A program made the position numbers and the translations under genes. Of a stretch of 64,000 bases of DNA, positions 10,914-22,439 are shown piece after piece. Under the pieces are notes generated by a model that saw nothing but the letters and a program-made list of their open reading frames with translations, was not told the origin of the DNA and ran no database searches. Position 1 is the first letter of the stretch. Each line of letters starts with the position of its first letter. The stretch is taken from NCBI RefSeq assembly GCF_030272615.1, contig NC_081410.1, positions 258,833,533 through 258,897,532 on the forward strand, written 5' to 3'. The stretch is from Cryptomeria japonica (lineage: Eukaryota; Streptophyta; Pinopsida; Cupressales; Cupressaceae).

Positions 10914-11969
10914 ATCTGTTGGGTCTCAAATCAACAGATTGGATAGGTTCTAAGGAAATGCCAACTCCTATGGTTAAACCCTCCAATTGACTTGGCCAAC
11001 TTATAGAGCAAACTGATTCAAATTTTACTCTCTCACTTCAGGCTCTGCAGGACCTAGGCGGGTATACCTATTCACTGAATGTCTCCAATAACCAGTGCTT
11101 TTTATAGCAGATTTATTATCCTAATCTGATATCTCCTGATCTTGAAATGGCATAAGTTCCTTGAATGGAGATATAGCAGATGAGTTCAATATTGTTGTTG
11201 TAATAATTATTTTTTTTGTGTTTCTTAATTACTTCTATTGTTGTTAAAATAATCAATGATGAATAAATCGATGAGTGTAATCTGTAATTAGCCAGTGCCT
11301 TCTTTGCTATTAGGGCTACAGAGTCATTGCACTTTTCTTCAGGACTTATGGTGCGAACCTGTGAGACAGTTTTTTAATTCATCCCTTTATGAACCTGTCA
11401 GTTATTATTTCTTTTGAAACCAAATAAATGCTTATATCATATGTTGATTGAGTGAATTTAACCCTACCCTTAAGGGACTAGTCAATTAAGCTCCGCAAGG
11501 AACAATTACAATCCGCAAGCAAAACTTTTGTTTCAATATTATGATACAAAGCATGGATTTGATCTCAAGAACATGAATAACCTTATCCTATCAGACAATA
11601 TCATAGATGATTGCCAAAAGAAAATGAAATGATCCGTAACACATATGCAGAGAAATAATTTATCAGAATTTGTATTCCATTATGGTTCGTATATAGAAGA
11701 CTTACAAGCTGTTAGACATCGCTATCTTGACCTTAATTCCTCCCCTACATTACAAAAATCATTCTCATATATATATGAGGATGAAAGCTTTTCATGAAGA
11801 GACACGACTTTTCAAAACACTAATCATTAGTTTGAGTGTTTCTAACAAACTTAAGCAAAAAGAGATTTAGAAGTCCTAAATGATGAATGTAGTCATCGTT
11901 CTTGAAGGTTTTGATTCGAGCACTCTGTTTCTTCAATTCATCTCCCTGCGACAGATACTTGAATATCAT

Positions 11970-14900
11970 CTAGTTGACAGTAGAGGCCATATCCTTACTT
12001 TGATCTATTTCTGACAAGGCCCAATCCTTGACGCTGATGAGCTCTTTTCGCAAGTCTTCCAGGGATATCACTTCTCCTTCTTTGTAAACAGAGGGCATTC
12101 CAACAGGTTTCTCATCATCCAATTCCTTCAGATCTCTTCTCAGCGTATCTTCAAGTTTAACATGATTCTCCATATATGCAGTCCCCTCAGTTTTTTCTTC
12201 TGGTGTCATGGCATCTACATTATTCAGTACTTCATGCAGTCGTGCTTTTAATCTCTCATGCTCTATTAACGCCTTTATTGTTCCACTATATACTTTCCAA
12301 TATGGTTCAACCTGCAAGAGCATGGTGTTAAACCGATGTCCTATGATATCATTGACCAGTTTGTCCATCCTTTGTTGGATACCTTCTGCGCGTTTATTGG
12401 TCTTTTCTGCTTGATATTTCTAGTACAGAGCATCAGAGACATCGTCCAAGCTACGTCCCGTGGGGTATGAGGTGTACTCGCTTATAGGAGTCCCTGTCTC
12501 TAGTTGCAATATTTTTGCTTGCAACTTTTGATTCTCCTCTTTAGACTTTTCATACAACCCCTTATATGTGACGTTCTCTCTGACCAAAAATTCTGTCTGG
12601 TCCAGGTTCAATCTAGCAACATCCAAGTTGAGTTTAGCAGTGACCCTAGGGTCAGTTTTTCCAACCTGATGAACCATGAGGTGTCCAAAGGTTTCTTCAA
12701 TGTCTACAATGATAGGCCTCTTCCCCTTTGGATATAATGCCCATTGTAGGAGAGCTTTCTTGTCTGCATCATATCCAAAGCCTAGGAACAATTTATCTAT
12801 CTCCTGAGGCAACACCTGTTGATTCAGGTCTTGTTTTTTCAAGAACCCGTCGAATAAAAGTGCTGAGTTTATATCCCATCCAGAAAAGATGATTACACCG
12901 GCCTCTTTTAGTAATTTCCTCCCTCTCTCAGGAGTCATATCTTTCATGAGGACAACAATCTCATCCTGCAATTTCTTCATCTATTCTTCCTCTGGTTTTC
13001 CAGCCATGCTTCATTTTACATGAGCTCCTTTGTATTGGTATAAAAATGAGAGAAATTCCCTAGAAGAGGTGAATCCATCATCAGCAACAAAATCTTCATG
13101 TTCAGTCATCCTTATATCGATGACATCCTTAATATTGATTTCACCAGTGTCCATATTCATTTCTGCTTCGAAACCAGGAGGATAATCTTCTCTAGCAGAA
13201 TCAGTAGGGATACTACTAGCAGTCGATTTTGGTGACATGTGAGCTAAGGGTTGACTATCCTTCTCAGTATTAATGAAATGAAGGAATTGCGAGGGCACTC
13301 TATGCATGATCTCTGCTTCATGTTGAAGCAGCCTTTTAGCCACTTCCAAAGGATCTTAGAGATTTCCAATTAGATCTCCATCTATCATTCCCCTTGCCCT
13401 TTTCCATTTGTAGGCCTCCCAAACTAACTCACTCTTTTCTCTCAAAGCTTTGGCCTCTTCTCTTTCAAGATTCTTAATCAGATCATCTGGCATTTTGGCC
13501 ACATGTATTCCAGCTTTGAGTTTTTGTGATGCTCTGGCAGCTGTTATATATCCTTCAGGATCGAAGTTCTCTCTAGGCTCACCCAGAGTCATGCCATAGT
13601 AGTCTAACTTGTTCTGCAGTAAATGATAACTTTTTGAACTTTTAACAATGAAATCAGAGAAAACCAATAAACCTGGAACGATGGATTGTTTACCGAAATC
13701 TGTTAAGTGTTTAGCACTTACAATAGACAATTGTCTTATGATCTCCAGGATAGCCACCCTGTTTGGCACTATAATTGGAAGCATGTGGGGTTTCCCCTCA
13801 TATCCAAATATCCTAATTTCTGTGTGATTATCATGGCAATACCAATCACCCCAATTATGATCAATCTGTGACTCTGGAGAGAAGTCCTTTGGTCTGAGGA
13901 ATCTCTTGATTTTAGGGGACAAAGTGTAATCCCTGTGTTGCCCAAAAGCTACACTAAGGGGTTTCACAAAATATTCTTGAAAGTGCCAGTACTGGTTGTT
14001 TATGAACCTCTGGTCCCATGCAGAAACCCATAACTGAACTGGTTTCTTCAGACCATTCTTGTCGTAAGATCTAATGCAGAAATCATCTGACTAGAAGTTA
14101 ATCTCTTATCCATAATAAAGAATGATATGCATTAACAAGGAGTATAATGAAAAATGAATATTCACAAGGTCCCCTTTCAATTTTTCCAACCCATGATTTA
14201 ATGCATCTACAACATAAGTGGCAAAATCAAATGACCTAGGGTCTTTTGACTGTAAGTCAGCACACAGAACCATAACCCCAATATCCATGAGTGGATGAGC
14301 CTCTAGGCCTAGTACTTGGGCTGCAGCATAATATGTATATTTGAAATATGGATGGAAGTGGTTGACATCAAACGGCACCTTGTCATCTTTTCTGAATGGA
14401 ACAAATGACCCACCCACTTTTGGCCTGTGAATAGGTAGCCTCCAAGTCCTGTAAATGTTTTCCAAACTAAAGAATTCTTGTGAAAGTTTCTTCATATCGA
14501 TACTCTCCTCCACCTCCCAGCCTAAATCAAACACCATATCAATAGTTTGTTTATTAATCACCACTAATGGATTCCCTCTGTAATCACATATGGTTTTGGT
14601 CCTTGGGTTATAACAATCTACCAGAGCTTTCATTAATTCTACATCTACAAACACGTTCGGGACTACCAATTTGCCTAAGTTCTTCTTCCATAGATTACTT
14701 ATGGGTTCAGGAGCATCCCTTCTTTTGTAACTAAATAAGAATAACTCATGTCCTCTAATTTCAGTCCAAATGTCTCCTAGATTTTCAAATCTATCCTCCA
14801 ATCCTTCTTCTTCACTTTTGATCTTTTTGGACCTTACACTAGATGAGGGACACTGGTCTAACAAATCCAGAGTCAGAGCTCTCCCTTCCTTCTTTTGTCT

Positions 14901-14996
14901 TTTGGGCTTCTCTTCAGGGTTTATCTCTTTTCCTTTCCTACTCTTTTTAGAAGAAGAAGACGAAGGTTCCATGATTACAGCAAATACGAGAGACAA
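11970..14996 (-). pseudogene. LTR-resident ORF, right copy
   Basis: Same protein as the left copy, in pieces 14996-14106, 13967-13356, 13349-13011, 12980-12420 and 12368-11970. This copy lacks the frameshift, so its first 296 residues are continuous from the Ser/Lys-rich leader into the unknown domain. Stops specific to this copy: TAA at 14106-14108 (the other LTR reads CAA), TAG at 14091-14093 (versus TGG), TAG at 12981-12983 (versus CAG) and TAG at 12420-12422 (versus TGG). The TAA at 13353-13355 is shared. Each private stop in one copy is a sense codon in the other, so the master element had a frame open for about 550 codons, then the shared TAA, then about 460 more in the same frame. Codon 1 of the second part has no ATG nearby. 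Function unknown. Confidence 0.75.
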
Positions 14997-15276
14997 AACT
15001 TACTTGGAGAAATGCCCAGCTCTTCTGATTGTCGTTCGCAAGTTTTCACAAGTTCTTTGCAATTTTCAGTCTTTTAGCATTGATTTGGTTCTTATGAAAA
15101 TTCAATCAGTTCAACTGTAATCGTATGGGCAACTTGTTCACGGTTAATGTTCTGCATCTACAACGGCTACTCAAGTGTTTAAACTTAATTGCAGATGTGA
15201 CATTCCTCACTTGGGCCTTTAACTCTTTCACGGGAAGTACAGTTCGATCAAAGTGATCATATTTCAAGTTATCGAT

Positions 15277-15820
15277 GAAACCCTTGTCTTCGGCCGAGTG
15301 TTTAAATCTTTCATCGAAAGCCCATTCCCTTCGATACTATTCTTTCAATGAGTAGCCCATGTCGAGAAGCCACCTTCAAGACTCATCGAAATCATTCTCT
15401 CATCGATAGACCTCTTTTTTGATAAGTCACTCGCACGTTTCATCGAAATCATTCTTTTGATGAGTTCCTTTCTTCGGTGAAGGCTCATGTATGTTCATCG
15501 ACATTCCTTTTTCATCGATATCCTCCTTTATCGATGAAACACCTTTGCTTTTGTTCGACATTATGTCATCGATGAAAACTTGCATTTCAATGAATGCTTT
15601 ATGAGTTTCTTCAGTAATGATATTCCTTCGAAATTACCTTTTTGCCTTTTTGCCTTTTGTTTCTTACCTTTTCGATGAAACTTGGAGTATCGATGAGTGA
15701 TTTTTTTTTATATTCATCGAAGGTGACTTTTTGCCGAAATATTTCTGCTTGGTACCTTATGTACTTTGTTTCGATGAAAATACTCTTTCGATGAAGCTTC
15801 TTTTGAAATGCTCGATACAA
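15277..15820 (-). promoter_or_regulatory. TCGATGA/TCATCGA motif cluster, right LTR copy
   Basis: Counterpart of the cluster in the left LTR, with a few motifs changed by G-to-A or C-to-T substitutions (for example TTTCGATGAG to TTTTGATGAG near 15456). CpG sites inside the motif appear to be decaying. Being in the 5' LTR, this copy would have driven transcription. The regulatory role is inferred from motif density. Confidence 0.45.
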
Positions 15821-15912
15821 TTTGCTGGCCGAAAAATCTTTTAGTCTTTACACCTATGGAAATATATATTTTTTTATATATATTTTTTTATTTTCAAATA
15901 TAGTGTCCAACA

Positions 15913-17810
15913 CGTTGTTTTATGTTTCAAATGCATTGTAGTATTTTTAATATGTGTGATTTTGATTTATGGATGTATTGTTCTGATTGACATAAGTGTT
16001 GTACTTCCCTATGAATGCAGTGAAATGGTCTATGTATGTGCCATGCTACTTGTATTTGACATTTTGAGTCATTTTGGACTTTTGTTTTGCATTCTATCAG
16101 TCCAGAGGATGTCTTTAGGTTTCTTTGAGTTTTCTTGAGATGTTCCAAGATTGATTTATTGATCAAAATTGAGTATTTGAGTTATATTGGTTTATGAGCA
16201 AAATATTATGCCTTCTCGATACTTATGGGGCTCATGTTGGATTTATGTGATATTGGATTTATTGGATATTTGTGTTATTGATTGGTTTATTAGATCCGAT
16301 TGGATAATTGATATTCTATGTCATTTTGAACCAGTGGCTGTCATGTGACTTGTGTGATGTGAGCTATGGCTTTTTGGCATTATGTCATTTTGAACCAGTG
16401 GTCATCATGTGTCTTGCATGATGTGAGCTATGGCATTTTGGCATTATGTTTTTTTGGACCCATGGACATCATGTGACTTGTTGATGAGCTATGGAATTTT
16501 GGCTTTATGTCCCTTTGGACCAATGGTTGTCGTGAGACTATTGTGGTAGAGCCTTTTGTTGTTGTTTGTATGTGATGTTACCCCAAGGTCTAGGAGCATT
16601 TTAGGGGAAGTTAGATTCCAAGAGACTGTCATGGTCATGAGGATTAGACTGCTAGGATTATTTGTGTTTAGGAGCCAAGGTATAGACCATTGGGATAGCT
16701 CTTGGGAGTTTATTATTTAATTAAGTGATAAATTAATAAATTAACCCTAGGAGGGATGGGTAGTAGTAATTCATCTTAATAAGATAAAAAATGGTTTTGT
16801 GGAGCCCCAACTCATGGTCCTTGAGTGCTAGTATAGGCTTAGGATGGGTTGGGAAGGCCTTGGGAATTGGGAAAACTGAACTCCCTTGATATCCTCAAAT
16901 GTTGATTCGGTTCCGTATGTCTATTAGGGGTATGGATCTCCCTTCTCTGTGAGATAACATGTGATGAAACTCTTCCCTACATGTAGGTCATAGTTCCTTA
17001 TGCCTTGATAGGTTGGAAAGCCTCTGGATGTCTTATGTGTTTAGTTAGCCTTGTGATGCGATTGGAGTATTGTTCATATGGTTTCTCCTCAATTGTGGAT
17101 GTTGGTTATGTCCTTTGGTTGTTAGGTGTCAGCTTAGATCTAGAGTGTGTGTGGGATCTTGTGTCATTCTCTATAGCATGGGGGGTGGTTCCACTGGTCG
17201 AGTGGTTTGATGCCTTCTTCCATTGGGATGTTCTTTCCTCTTCGTCAAATTTTAGAATGCATGGATGTGGATTCTTATCTCTTTATCTTGTTAATGGATT
17301 CTTGAGCAGATGTTATGTACTTGTGGATTAGTGGAAAAGTTGTAGTATGTATCATGAGAAATTCATAATTGTAGATTAGGAAACTATGTATTTTGATAAA
17401 CAAGGTTATTGTAATATTGATAATGTCATTGTAATCATAAGTAGTTGGATTTTGATGTGGTAGTTGAGACTATGATTCTTGAAATAGGATATGTTGTAGT
17501 ACTCTTAAGAGTTGTATAGTGCATCTTGGATGTGTCCTTATTCTTGTAATTAATGGTTGATACACATGGTGGATTAATAGATGCTATTTGGATTAGCAAT
17601 ATGTGTATCTTGTGTTATTAAATTGAGATTTATGCTTTAGACTTGTGTGGAATCTTTTATTAAAAAATGGGAAATGATTATGCTTAGAATGATGTTTGGA
17701 TTGTATGGATAATAGATGGTTGGGAATAAGTGATTAGGAATATTTGGATTTGATGTTTAAAATGAACCTATAGTATGGATGTAAATTTGGGTTGTATTTG
17801 TATATGCATG
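15913..17810. other. AT-rich intergenic flank without recognisable genes
   Basis: 1.9 kb with no coding similarity I can recognise. A 108-codon frame at 17005-17331 (+) has no domain and is probably chance. The one structured part is the 64-bp tandem repeat described separately. Its right end (GCATG at 17806-17810) is the target site of the next element, so 25796 onward continues the same pre-insertion sequence. Confidence 0.6.
16317..16545. repeat. Minisatellite, 64-bp unit, about 3.6 copies
   Basis: Units start at 16317, 16381, 16445 and 16506 with TATGTCATTTTG or a variant. Each contains an ACCAGTGG-like block, an ATCATGTGACTTG-like block and GAGCTATGGCATTTTGGC. Units 1 and 2 are most alike. 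Unit 3 lost about 3 bp, making the last period 61 bp, and unit 4 is incomplete. Confidence 0.8.
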
Positions 17811-18929
17811 TGTAATGGAGGGAATTTGCCACCTCAAGGATGATGGGTCCTTGAGGACAAATTGTCCTTCCAATTACCTCTGTGAACTGGCACTAAGATG
17901 AGCCATGGGATAACAAATTTATGCAAGAAGTTCCAGACACCCGAGAAGAGTCTCTGGATGAATTTGTAGAGCCTCTGTTCTTAGGACGAGCATGTGGATC
18001 TAGGATACCAGTGCGATGCATTGTCATCTTATGCAGACGAGGTATAGAGTTTGTACAAAAATCTCTAAGTACGATTACAATGCAATAAGAGTATAGGAGA
18101 TAATGAAACTAAAATAGTAAACGCGATACACAAAATAAACAAAATAGAATGGAAAGAGAAAAGGGAATGAAATAGACAAACAAAAGGTCCATTCTATGAA
18201 GCCTACTGCAAGTTAATCTCCTCTTCACAACAATGTACCTACACACATGCAAGAAAAGAAAATGTTGGGAGTTGTGTTTTGGAGCTTGCCTAAGTAAGAC
18301 CCTTGTTTTGGTGTTTCCACCTCCATGGAAAACCCAAGAAAGCCATGGGAAAGATAAATGATAAAGAGAATAACAATGTAATGTGAAATTGGAAATAAAG
18401 TTGATAAATATGCAGGAGAGAGGATTAAGATAACTCTCCTATCACAAATGAAGATTGGATTGCTCAGAAGTGCTTGGAATGCTTGGTAATCCTACAACAA
18501 TGGTGGTGTTGATAGTATGCTATCCAAAATGGTCTCCAAGAGCTCAACCTACAAGAAGATTTCCAAACTTGCCAAAGAATCCTCTCAAAATGCCTCCAAA
18601 GTGAAAGATAAAGGCCCAAGAAGGAATTTGGATGTCGATGGGCACATGCAGAGGTGTTATGATTCCTTTTGGGCATAGGTATAATGCTCAAACAACCAAC
18701 TATGGACTGTCAGATTCACAAGATGCTAGTGTATCATGCAAATGTCTCTATGTTGTGCCTGTGTCCCCGAAGGTGACAGGTTGGTAGAGTTGGAAATTCT
18801 TTGGCCAGAGCTGACATGGATGGTTTGAGTGGATGAAAGGATATGATGGTGGATCCTGACCTCCGATCACATGGATAAAAAGCGCCATTTGTCACATTAA
18901 CTACAAAGGATAATATTTTTAATATTACA
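17811..18929 (-). repeat. 3' LTR of the TR-GAG-like element
   Basis: 1119 bp, beginning TGTAATGGAGGG and ending AATATTACA. Pairs with 24678-25795. Bears short phrases conserved in both copies (TGTGAACTGGCACTAAGATGAG; AACAATGGTGGTGTTGATAG). Differences between the copies are several percent by eye, so this insertion is older than the Ogre-like one. Confidence 0.88.
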
Positions 18930-18945
18930 TTTTGCCCCCACTTTA
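18930..18945 (-). other. Polypurine tract of the TR-GAG-like element
   Basis: On the minus strand, immediately before the 3' LTR, the sequence reads AAGTGGGGGCAAAA, the expected purine-rich plus-strand primer. Similar phrases recur inside the element at 19432-19585. Confidence 0.65.
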
Positions 18946-19304
18946 GCAAACATGCCTTTGTCGAGGGATACGAAGCTAAAGTAGAGAAAGAAAGGTCACG
19001 ATAAAGAGGCAAATTTTCATTGATCAGATGAGGTTTCCCTAAACGAGATAATGTCAAGATTTGGTACAGATGTTGCTATTTGGTATATCAAACATACTAG
19101 ATACAGACTAGTGTGATGGGAGGTAAGATAAAGAAATAGATAAGTTAGTGTAACAAAAACAAACCTCGCTCTAGAGGAAATCCCCTAGCTACAGAAAGAT
19201 ATGAGATAAGTGATCGTCATTGGTATAGGATACTCTGGTATGGATAGAAAGATGCGTTATGATAAATGGCCATATGATAGGGCAATGAGATGGATATATT
19301 GTTC

Positions 19305-19415
19305 CGGCATGGGTAGTGTCATGCTATATAGCCATGCGATTGGGCAAATAAAGATAAATTTTGTCGGTATGGGTAGCGACATGCTAGATAGCCATGCAAT
19401 AGGGTAGATAAATTT
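19305..19415. repeat. Two imperfect tandem copies of a ~57-bp unit
   Basis: CGGCATGGGTAGTGTCATGC and CGGTATGGGTAGCGACATGC begin two adjacent units. Each continues with AGCCATGCRATWGGG and an AAATAAAGATAAATTT-like tail. They lie in the non-coding 3' half of the TR-GAG-like element. Confidence 0.6.
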
Positions 19416-19431
19416 GGTAAGTAATAGATTG

Positions 19432-19585
19432 GCCCCTACCAAGGCAAACAAGAGAGATATAGGTCAAGAATGGTTTGGCCCCCATGTAGGCAATCTTTGG
19501 AAAAGATCAAGTGGGTTTGCCCCCACCTAGGTGATCTTGGAAAATAAAAAGATTAAGTGGTTTGGCCCCCACCTAGGCAAACATG
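19432..19585. repeat. Four PPT-like repeats (TTTGGCCCCCACCTAGGCAA)
   Basis: Variants of TTGGCCCCCACCTAGGCAA occur four times at roughly 40-65-bp spacing (near 19432, 19475, 19508 and 19560). On the element's strand each gives a purine block GGTGGGGGC like the polypurine tract at 18930. A fifth, diverged copy is the polypurine tract itself. Confidence 0.6.
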
Positions 19586-20063
19586 AAAAAACAACTTGGC
19601 AAAGGAAACTGATACAAGAGCTAAAAGATAAAATGAAGATATGATGGACCCCCCTTAGAATGATATGCATTGAAGGCATGCCATTCTAAGGAGAAGAGGA
19701 GTTGTGGAATGTCAACATAACAAGATGTTTTTGTGGAATGCCACGAATAGATAGTGACATATAAATGTCCACAACATCAAAAGATTCAATGAAAGAAGAC
19801 AAGTGGATCTAATAGTTTGGAATCAGAACCCATAATAGTGTCAAAAAGACATATAGTATCACTGCAAGATGGGTGTATCATCATAGAAATTTATCAGATC
19901 TGAAGAAGAGCAGATGAAGACAAATATAAAATAAAAATTTGGGTCAACATGTAAGAAAACAAAGAATGCCCCCAATGCTTTGCATCGTCCCTAAATGTTG
20001 AAAAGAAAGATATGACAAAGAGAAGGAGGTATAGAAATATAGGAATGTGTACAATAGAAAATC

Positions 20064-20200
20064 CCCTATATATGAGCACCTACAGAGTAACTTAGGTCCT
20101 TCAGGAGAGAACAACAGATAAAAACAATCAACCTCCCATATCCAAGTACCTACGAAGTGACCTAGGTCCTCCGGGAGGGAAAAAATAGATAAAGCAAGCA
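20064..20200. repeat. Two ~70-bp direct repeats
   Basis: The block around ACCTACAGAGTAACTTAGGTCC at 20080 recurs as ACCTACGAAGTGACCTAGGTCC at 20148. Both are followed by an A/G-rich stretch and AGATAAA. This is a local duplication in the non-coding part of the TR-GAG-like element. Confidence 0.6.
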
Positions 20201-20355
20201 CGGGGAATCACAATCACACACACATGGAAGCAGATGTAGATGAAAGATAAGTCCAAACGATCAACCCTTAGGAGGGGATCATACTGTAGGAGGTCATCAT
20301 CTTCAAGAAGAGCCTCATCCTCCCAATCTAGGTCATAGGGAGAAGGGGGGCAAGC

Positions 20356-21725
20356 TCAAAGAGGGACTATTGCAAGGGTTGCACTGGGTGCCTCACCAGC
20401 AGCGAGTGCAAGAGATGAAGCAGTAGCAACATCTTCGTCTACAGGCTCAGAGGAGGTGAGGGTCAATGATCGTGTGAAGATCATAGAAAAGTTTGGGATG
20501 TCCTCCAAGGAGCCAAACATGCAAACCTCCGTGGAGGAAGCATGTGACTCACTTGAAGAAGATGAAACAAGAACAAAACTGCCGACCTCTGGAAGAGGGG
20601 CAGTGAAAAACTCAAGAGAAGGCAAAGCCTTGTCAATCATACAAATAGAAACAAGAAAACCAACAATCATAGAGATAGGCAAAGGAGGGGATGAAGAGCA
20701 TACCTATGAAGACTTGAGTTGTTGGAGCTCCGAAACAGGGCCCTGCTCAAACTTGTGTTTACATGGGATAGGAGTGTCAGGCCTCTTATCAACCATAGTA
20801 GGTTGAAGGAACCTGGGAAAACTTGGATGCTAGAGTATCAGTGAAGAAGGTGGGGTAGAGAAATCTAAACTAGGCACCACCTACATATGTGCCATGTTAA
20901 GAGGCTGAGACAAGGGATGCATGTCTAATAAAGAAGTGATAAGGCATGGCTCTAAAGAAGGAGAAATGAAAACCTGCACCCATTTAAAGGGAGGCTGATC
21001 AAAAGTCCTTGAAGCAATAGGGAACGAGATCAAAATAGGTGTAGAGATGGGAGAAATCAAGGGGATAGGCTCTAAAAAAGGAGCATTGGGTGTCACATCA
21101 ACACTAGTGGACTGTAAGGCAGCATCATGCTCTCGAGCTCAGGCCCATCAAAAGCGTTTACACTCATGCGCACGTTGATTTCGATGGAGGTGAGGACCAC
21201 CAACCAAAGCTAGAGAGGATTCAGGAGCATCATGCTCGATAGGAGAGGCCTCCATAATTGTTTCAAGGATGGGAGAAGGCCCAACCATGGAGATAAGAGG
21301 TGCATCTTGGAGAGGCACCCACATCGACAACAATGGGTGCCTGACCTTGTTTTGTTTGAGGAGAGGCCAGAGGAACAAAGGGTGTCGACAAAAGGCTACG
21401 ATGAAGGGAGATGAGAAGAGTGCTCCATTTTCTCATAATGAGAGGGCCAAGGATTATTGGCGATGATCGAGAGCTTGAAGGTAGGGCAGGCTGCAAAATT
21501 CAACAACATGGGTTCCTTTCCCTTGGTTGCATTGGGCATAGTCGTAGGAATAGCAGACACCGCTGGAGGTTGTGTGGTCCTAGGTGGATGCAAAGGTCTA
21601 CTTAAGGGAGAAGGCTTAACCTCAATCCCTGATGATGAGGAGACATGAGGGACTACCCGCTCCAAGACCAGAATTGATGGAGGAGAGGTCAATGCAGGAG
21701 GTGGCAACGAAACACTAGGTTGCAC
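20356..21725 (-). pseudogene. Ser/Pro-rich decayed reading frames downstream of protease in the TR-GAG-like element
   Basis: Minus-strand frames at 21725-21396, 21378-21148 and 20682-20356 are rich in Ser and Pro (PSVSLPPPALTSPPSILVLE; VLVSSSSSESHASSTEV) and occupy the place where pol would lie. No RT or integrase motif is visible in any frame. They may be remains of a low-complexity extension of the polyprotein or chance frames in biased sequence. Confidence 0.35.
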
Positions 21726-21754
21726 AGATGTAGGGGCTGACTTTGTTGTTTATA

Positions 21755-22435
21755 CTAATAATAAAAATGGTACATTAAATCACCATGGGGAAGCATGGGT
21801 CCCACTAGGGCAAGCCAAAAGTGGTCCAATGGAAAATCCTCATGGGCAATCAGGGGTCGGTATCTAGTGTCCTGGATGACATGCATTGTGCTCTCATGGG
21901 GAAACTTGAGACATTTGTGCACAACTGAGGGGCATTCTTCCATATCAATCAACCAATGAATGTTGAGCTTAACTTAAAAGAGTTCTGATTCAAGAATGAT
22001 GAAAAACACAAAAGACAATGCCTTAGGTCCTATGAGGAATGTCAAGGTGATACTTCCCAAGGGATGGATAGAGAACCTATCATGCATCCTCAAAGTTGTG
22101 CAACATTCATCATACATTGTTCTATGCCAGTCGTTCACAAAGAGAGTCTCCTTTGTGATAACATCGACTCTGATAGATGGGTCAACCATCACACTTGTGA
22201 TAGTTTGACCATTCAGCTTGGCAGGGACATAAAGAGGAGTAGGCTCTCCGCAATTCAAGGCATCCAGACGAGTAAATGACAAGGACAAGTCCAATACCTT
22301 CCCCTTCTGGGCTGTAGGTGACCTAATGGGGGTGATGGTAACCATGTTCACATATGGACCATCATTTGAAGAAGGATCCAATGCAGAAATAAAGTTTGTC
22401 AAATGCAGAGGGAAAGGATTGGTATAAACTTGCAA
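21755..22435 (-). pseudogene. Decayed aspartic protease region of the TR-GAG-like element
   Basis: Residues around YVPAKLNGQTITSVMVDPSIRVDVITKETL align with the retropepsin start (usually ..ALVDTGASINV..), but the DTG/DSG triad reads DPS, so the active site is lost. Downstream DRFSIHPLGSITLTFLIGPK resembles the protease strand before the flap. After the stop at 21974 the piece 21952-21755 continues with FILESELF...HWLIDMEECPSVVHKCLKFPHE, typical of the protease-RT linker in Tat/Athila-like elements. No RT follows. Confidence 0.6.
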
Positions 22436-22439
22436 GTCG

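Larger units (their letters stand above)
1..15912 (-). mobile_element. Giant Tat/Ogre-type Ty3/gypsy LTR retrotransposon (left LTR cut by window edge)
   Basis: Bases 1-4319 and 11595-15912 are near-identical direct repeats. Between them lies a minus-strand gag-PR-aRNH-RT-RH-INT series. LTR ends are TGTTGG...CCAACA. Inside the right (5') LTR is an 18-nt primer-binding site starting TGGCGACTCTGC, unlike the iMet site of the copia and chromovirus elements here and, from memory, like the tRNA-Arg site of Ogre elements. Internal domain 4320-10916 (6.6 kb). If the left LTR is as long as the right one (4996 bp), about 677 bp lie outside the window and the element is about 16.6 kb. By eye the LTRs differ by a few percent. 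No clear polypurine tract is seen next to 4319. The TSD cannot be tested because the left end is missing. Confidence 0.9.
10917..15912 (-). repeat. 5' LTR of the Ogre-like element (complete, 4996 bp)
   Basis: Begins TGTTGGGTCTCAAATC and ends GTGTCCAACA, so the ends are perfect TGTTGG/CCAACA inverted repeats. In element orientation, starting at 15912, it holds a TATA-like stretch, the TCGATGA cluster, a coding region (14996 to 11970), then about 1.05 kb of non-coding sequence (11969-10917) before the PBS. Most plant gypsy LTRs are far shorter; about 5 kb is typical of Ogre. Confidence 0.92.

Noticed and set aside
17005-17331. 108-codon plus-strand ORF
   Set aside because: Hydrophobic, no similarity to known families, lone ORF in AT-rich flank; chance is more likely.
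21232-21648. Overlapping plus-strand ORFs in the TR-GAG-like element
   Set aside because: No homology, composition mirrors the Ser/Pro-rich minus frames, and the element is minus-oriented.
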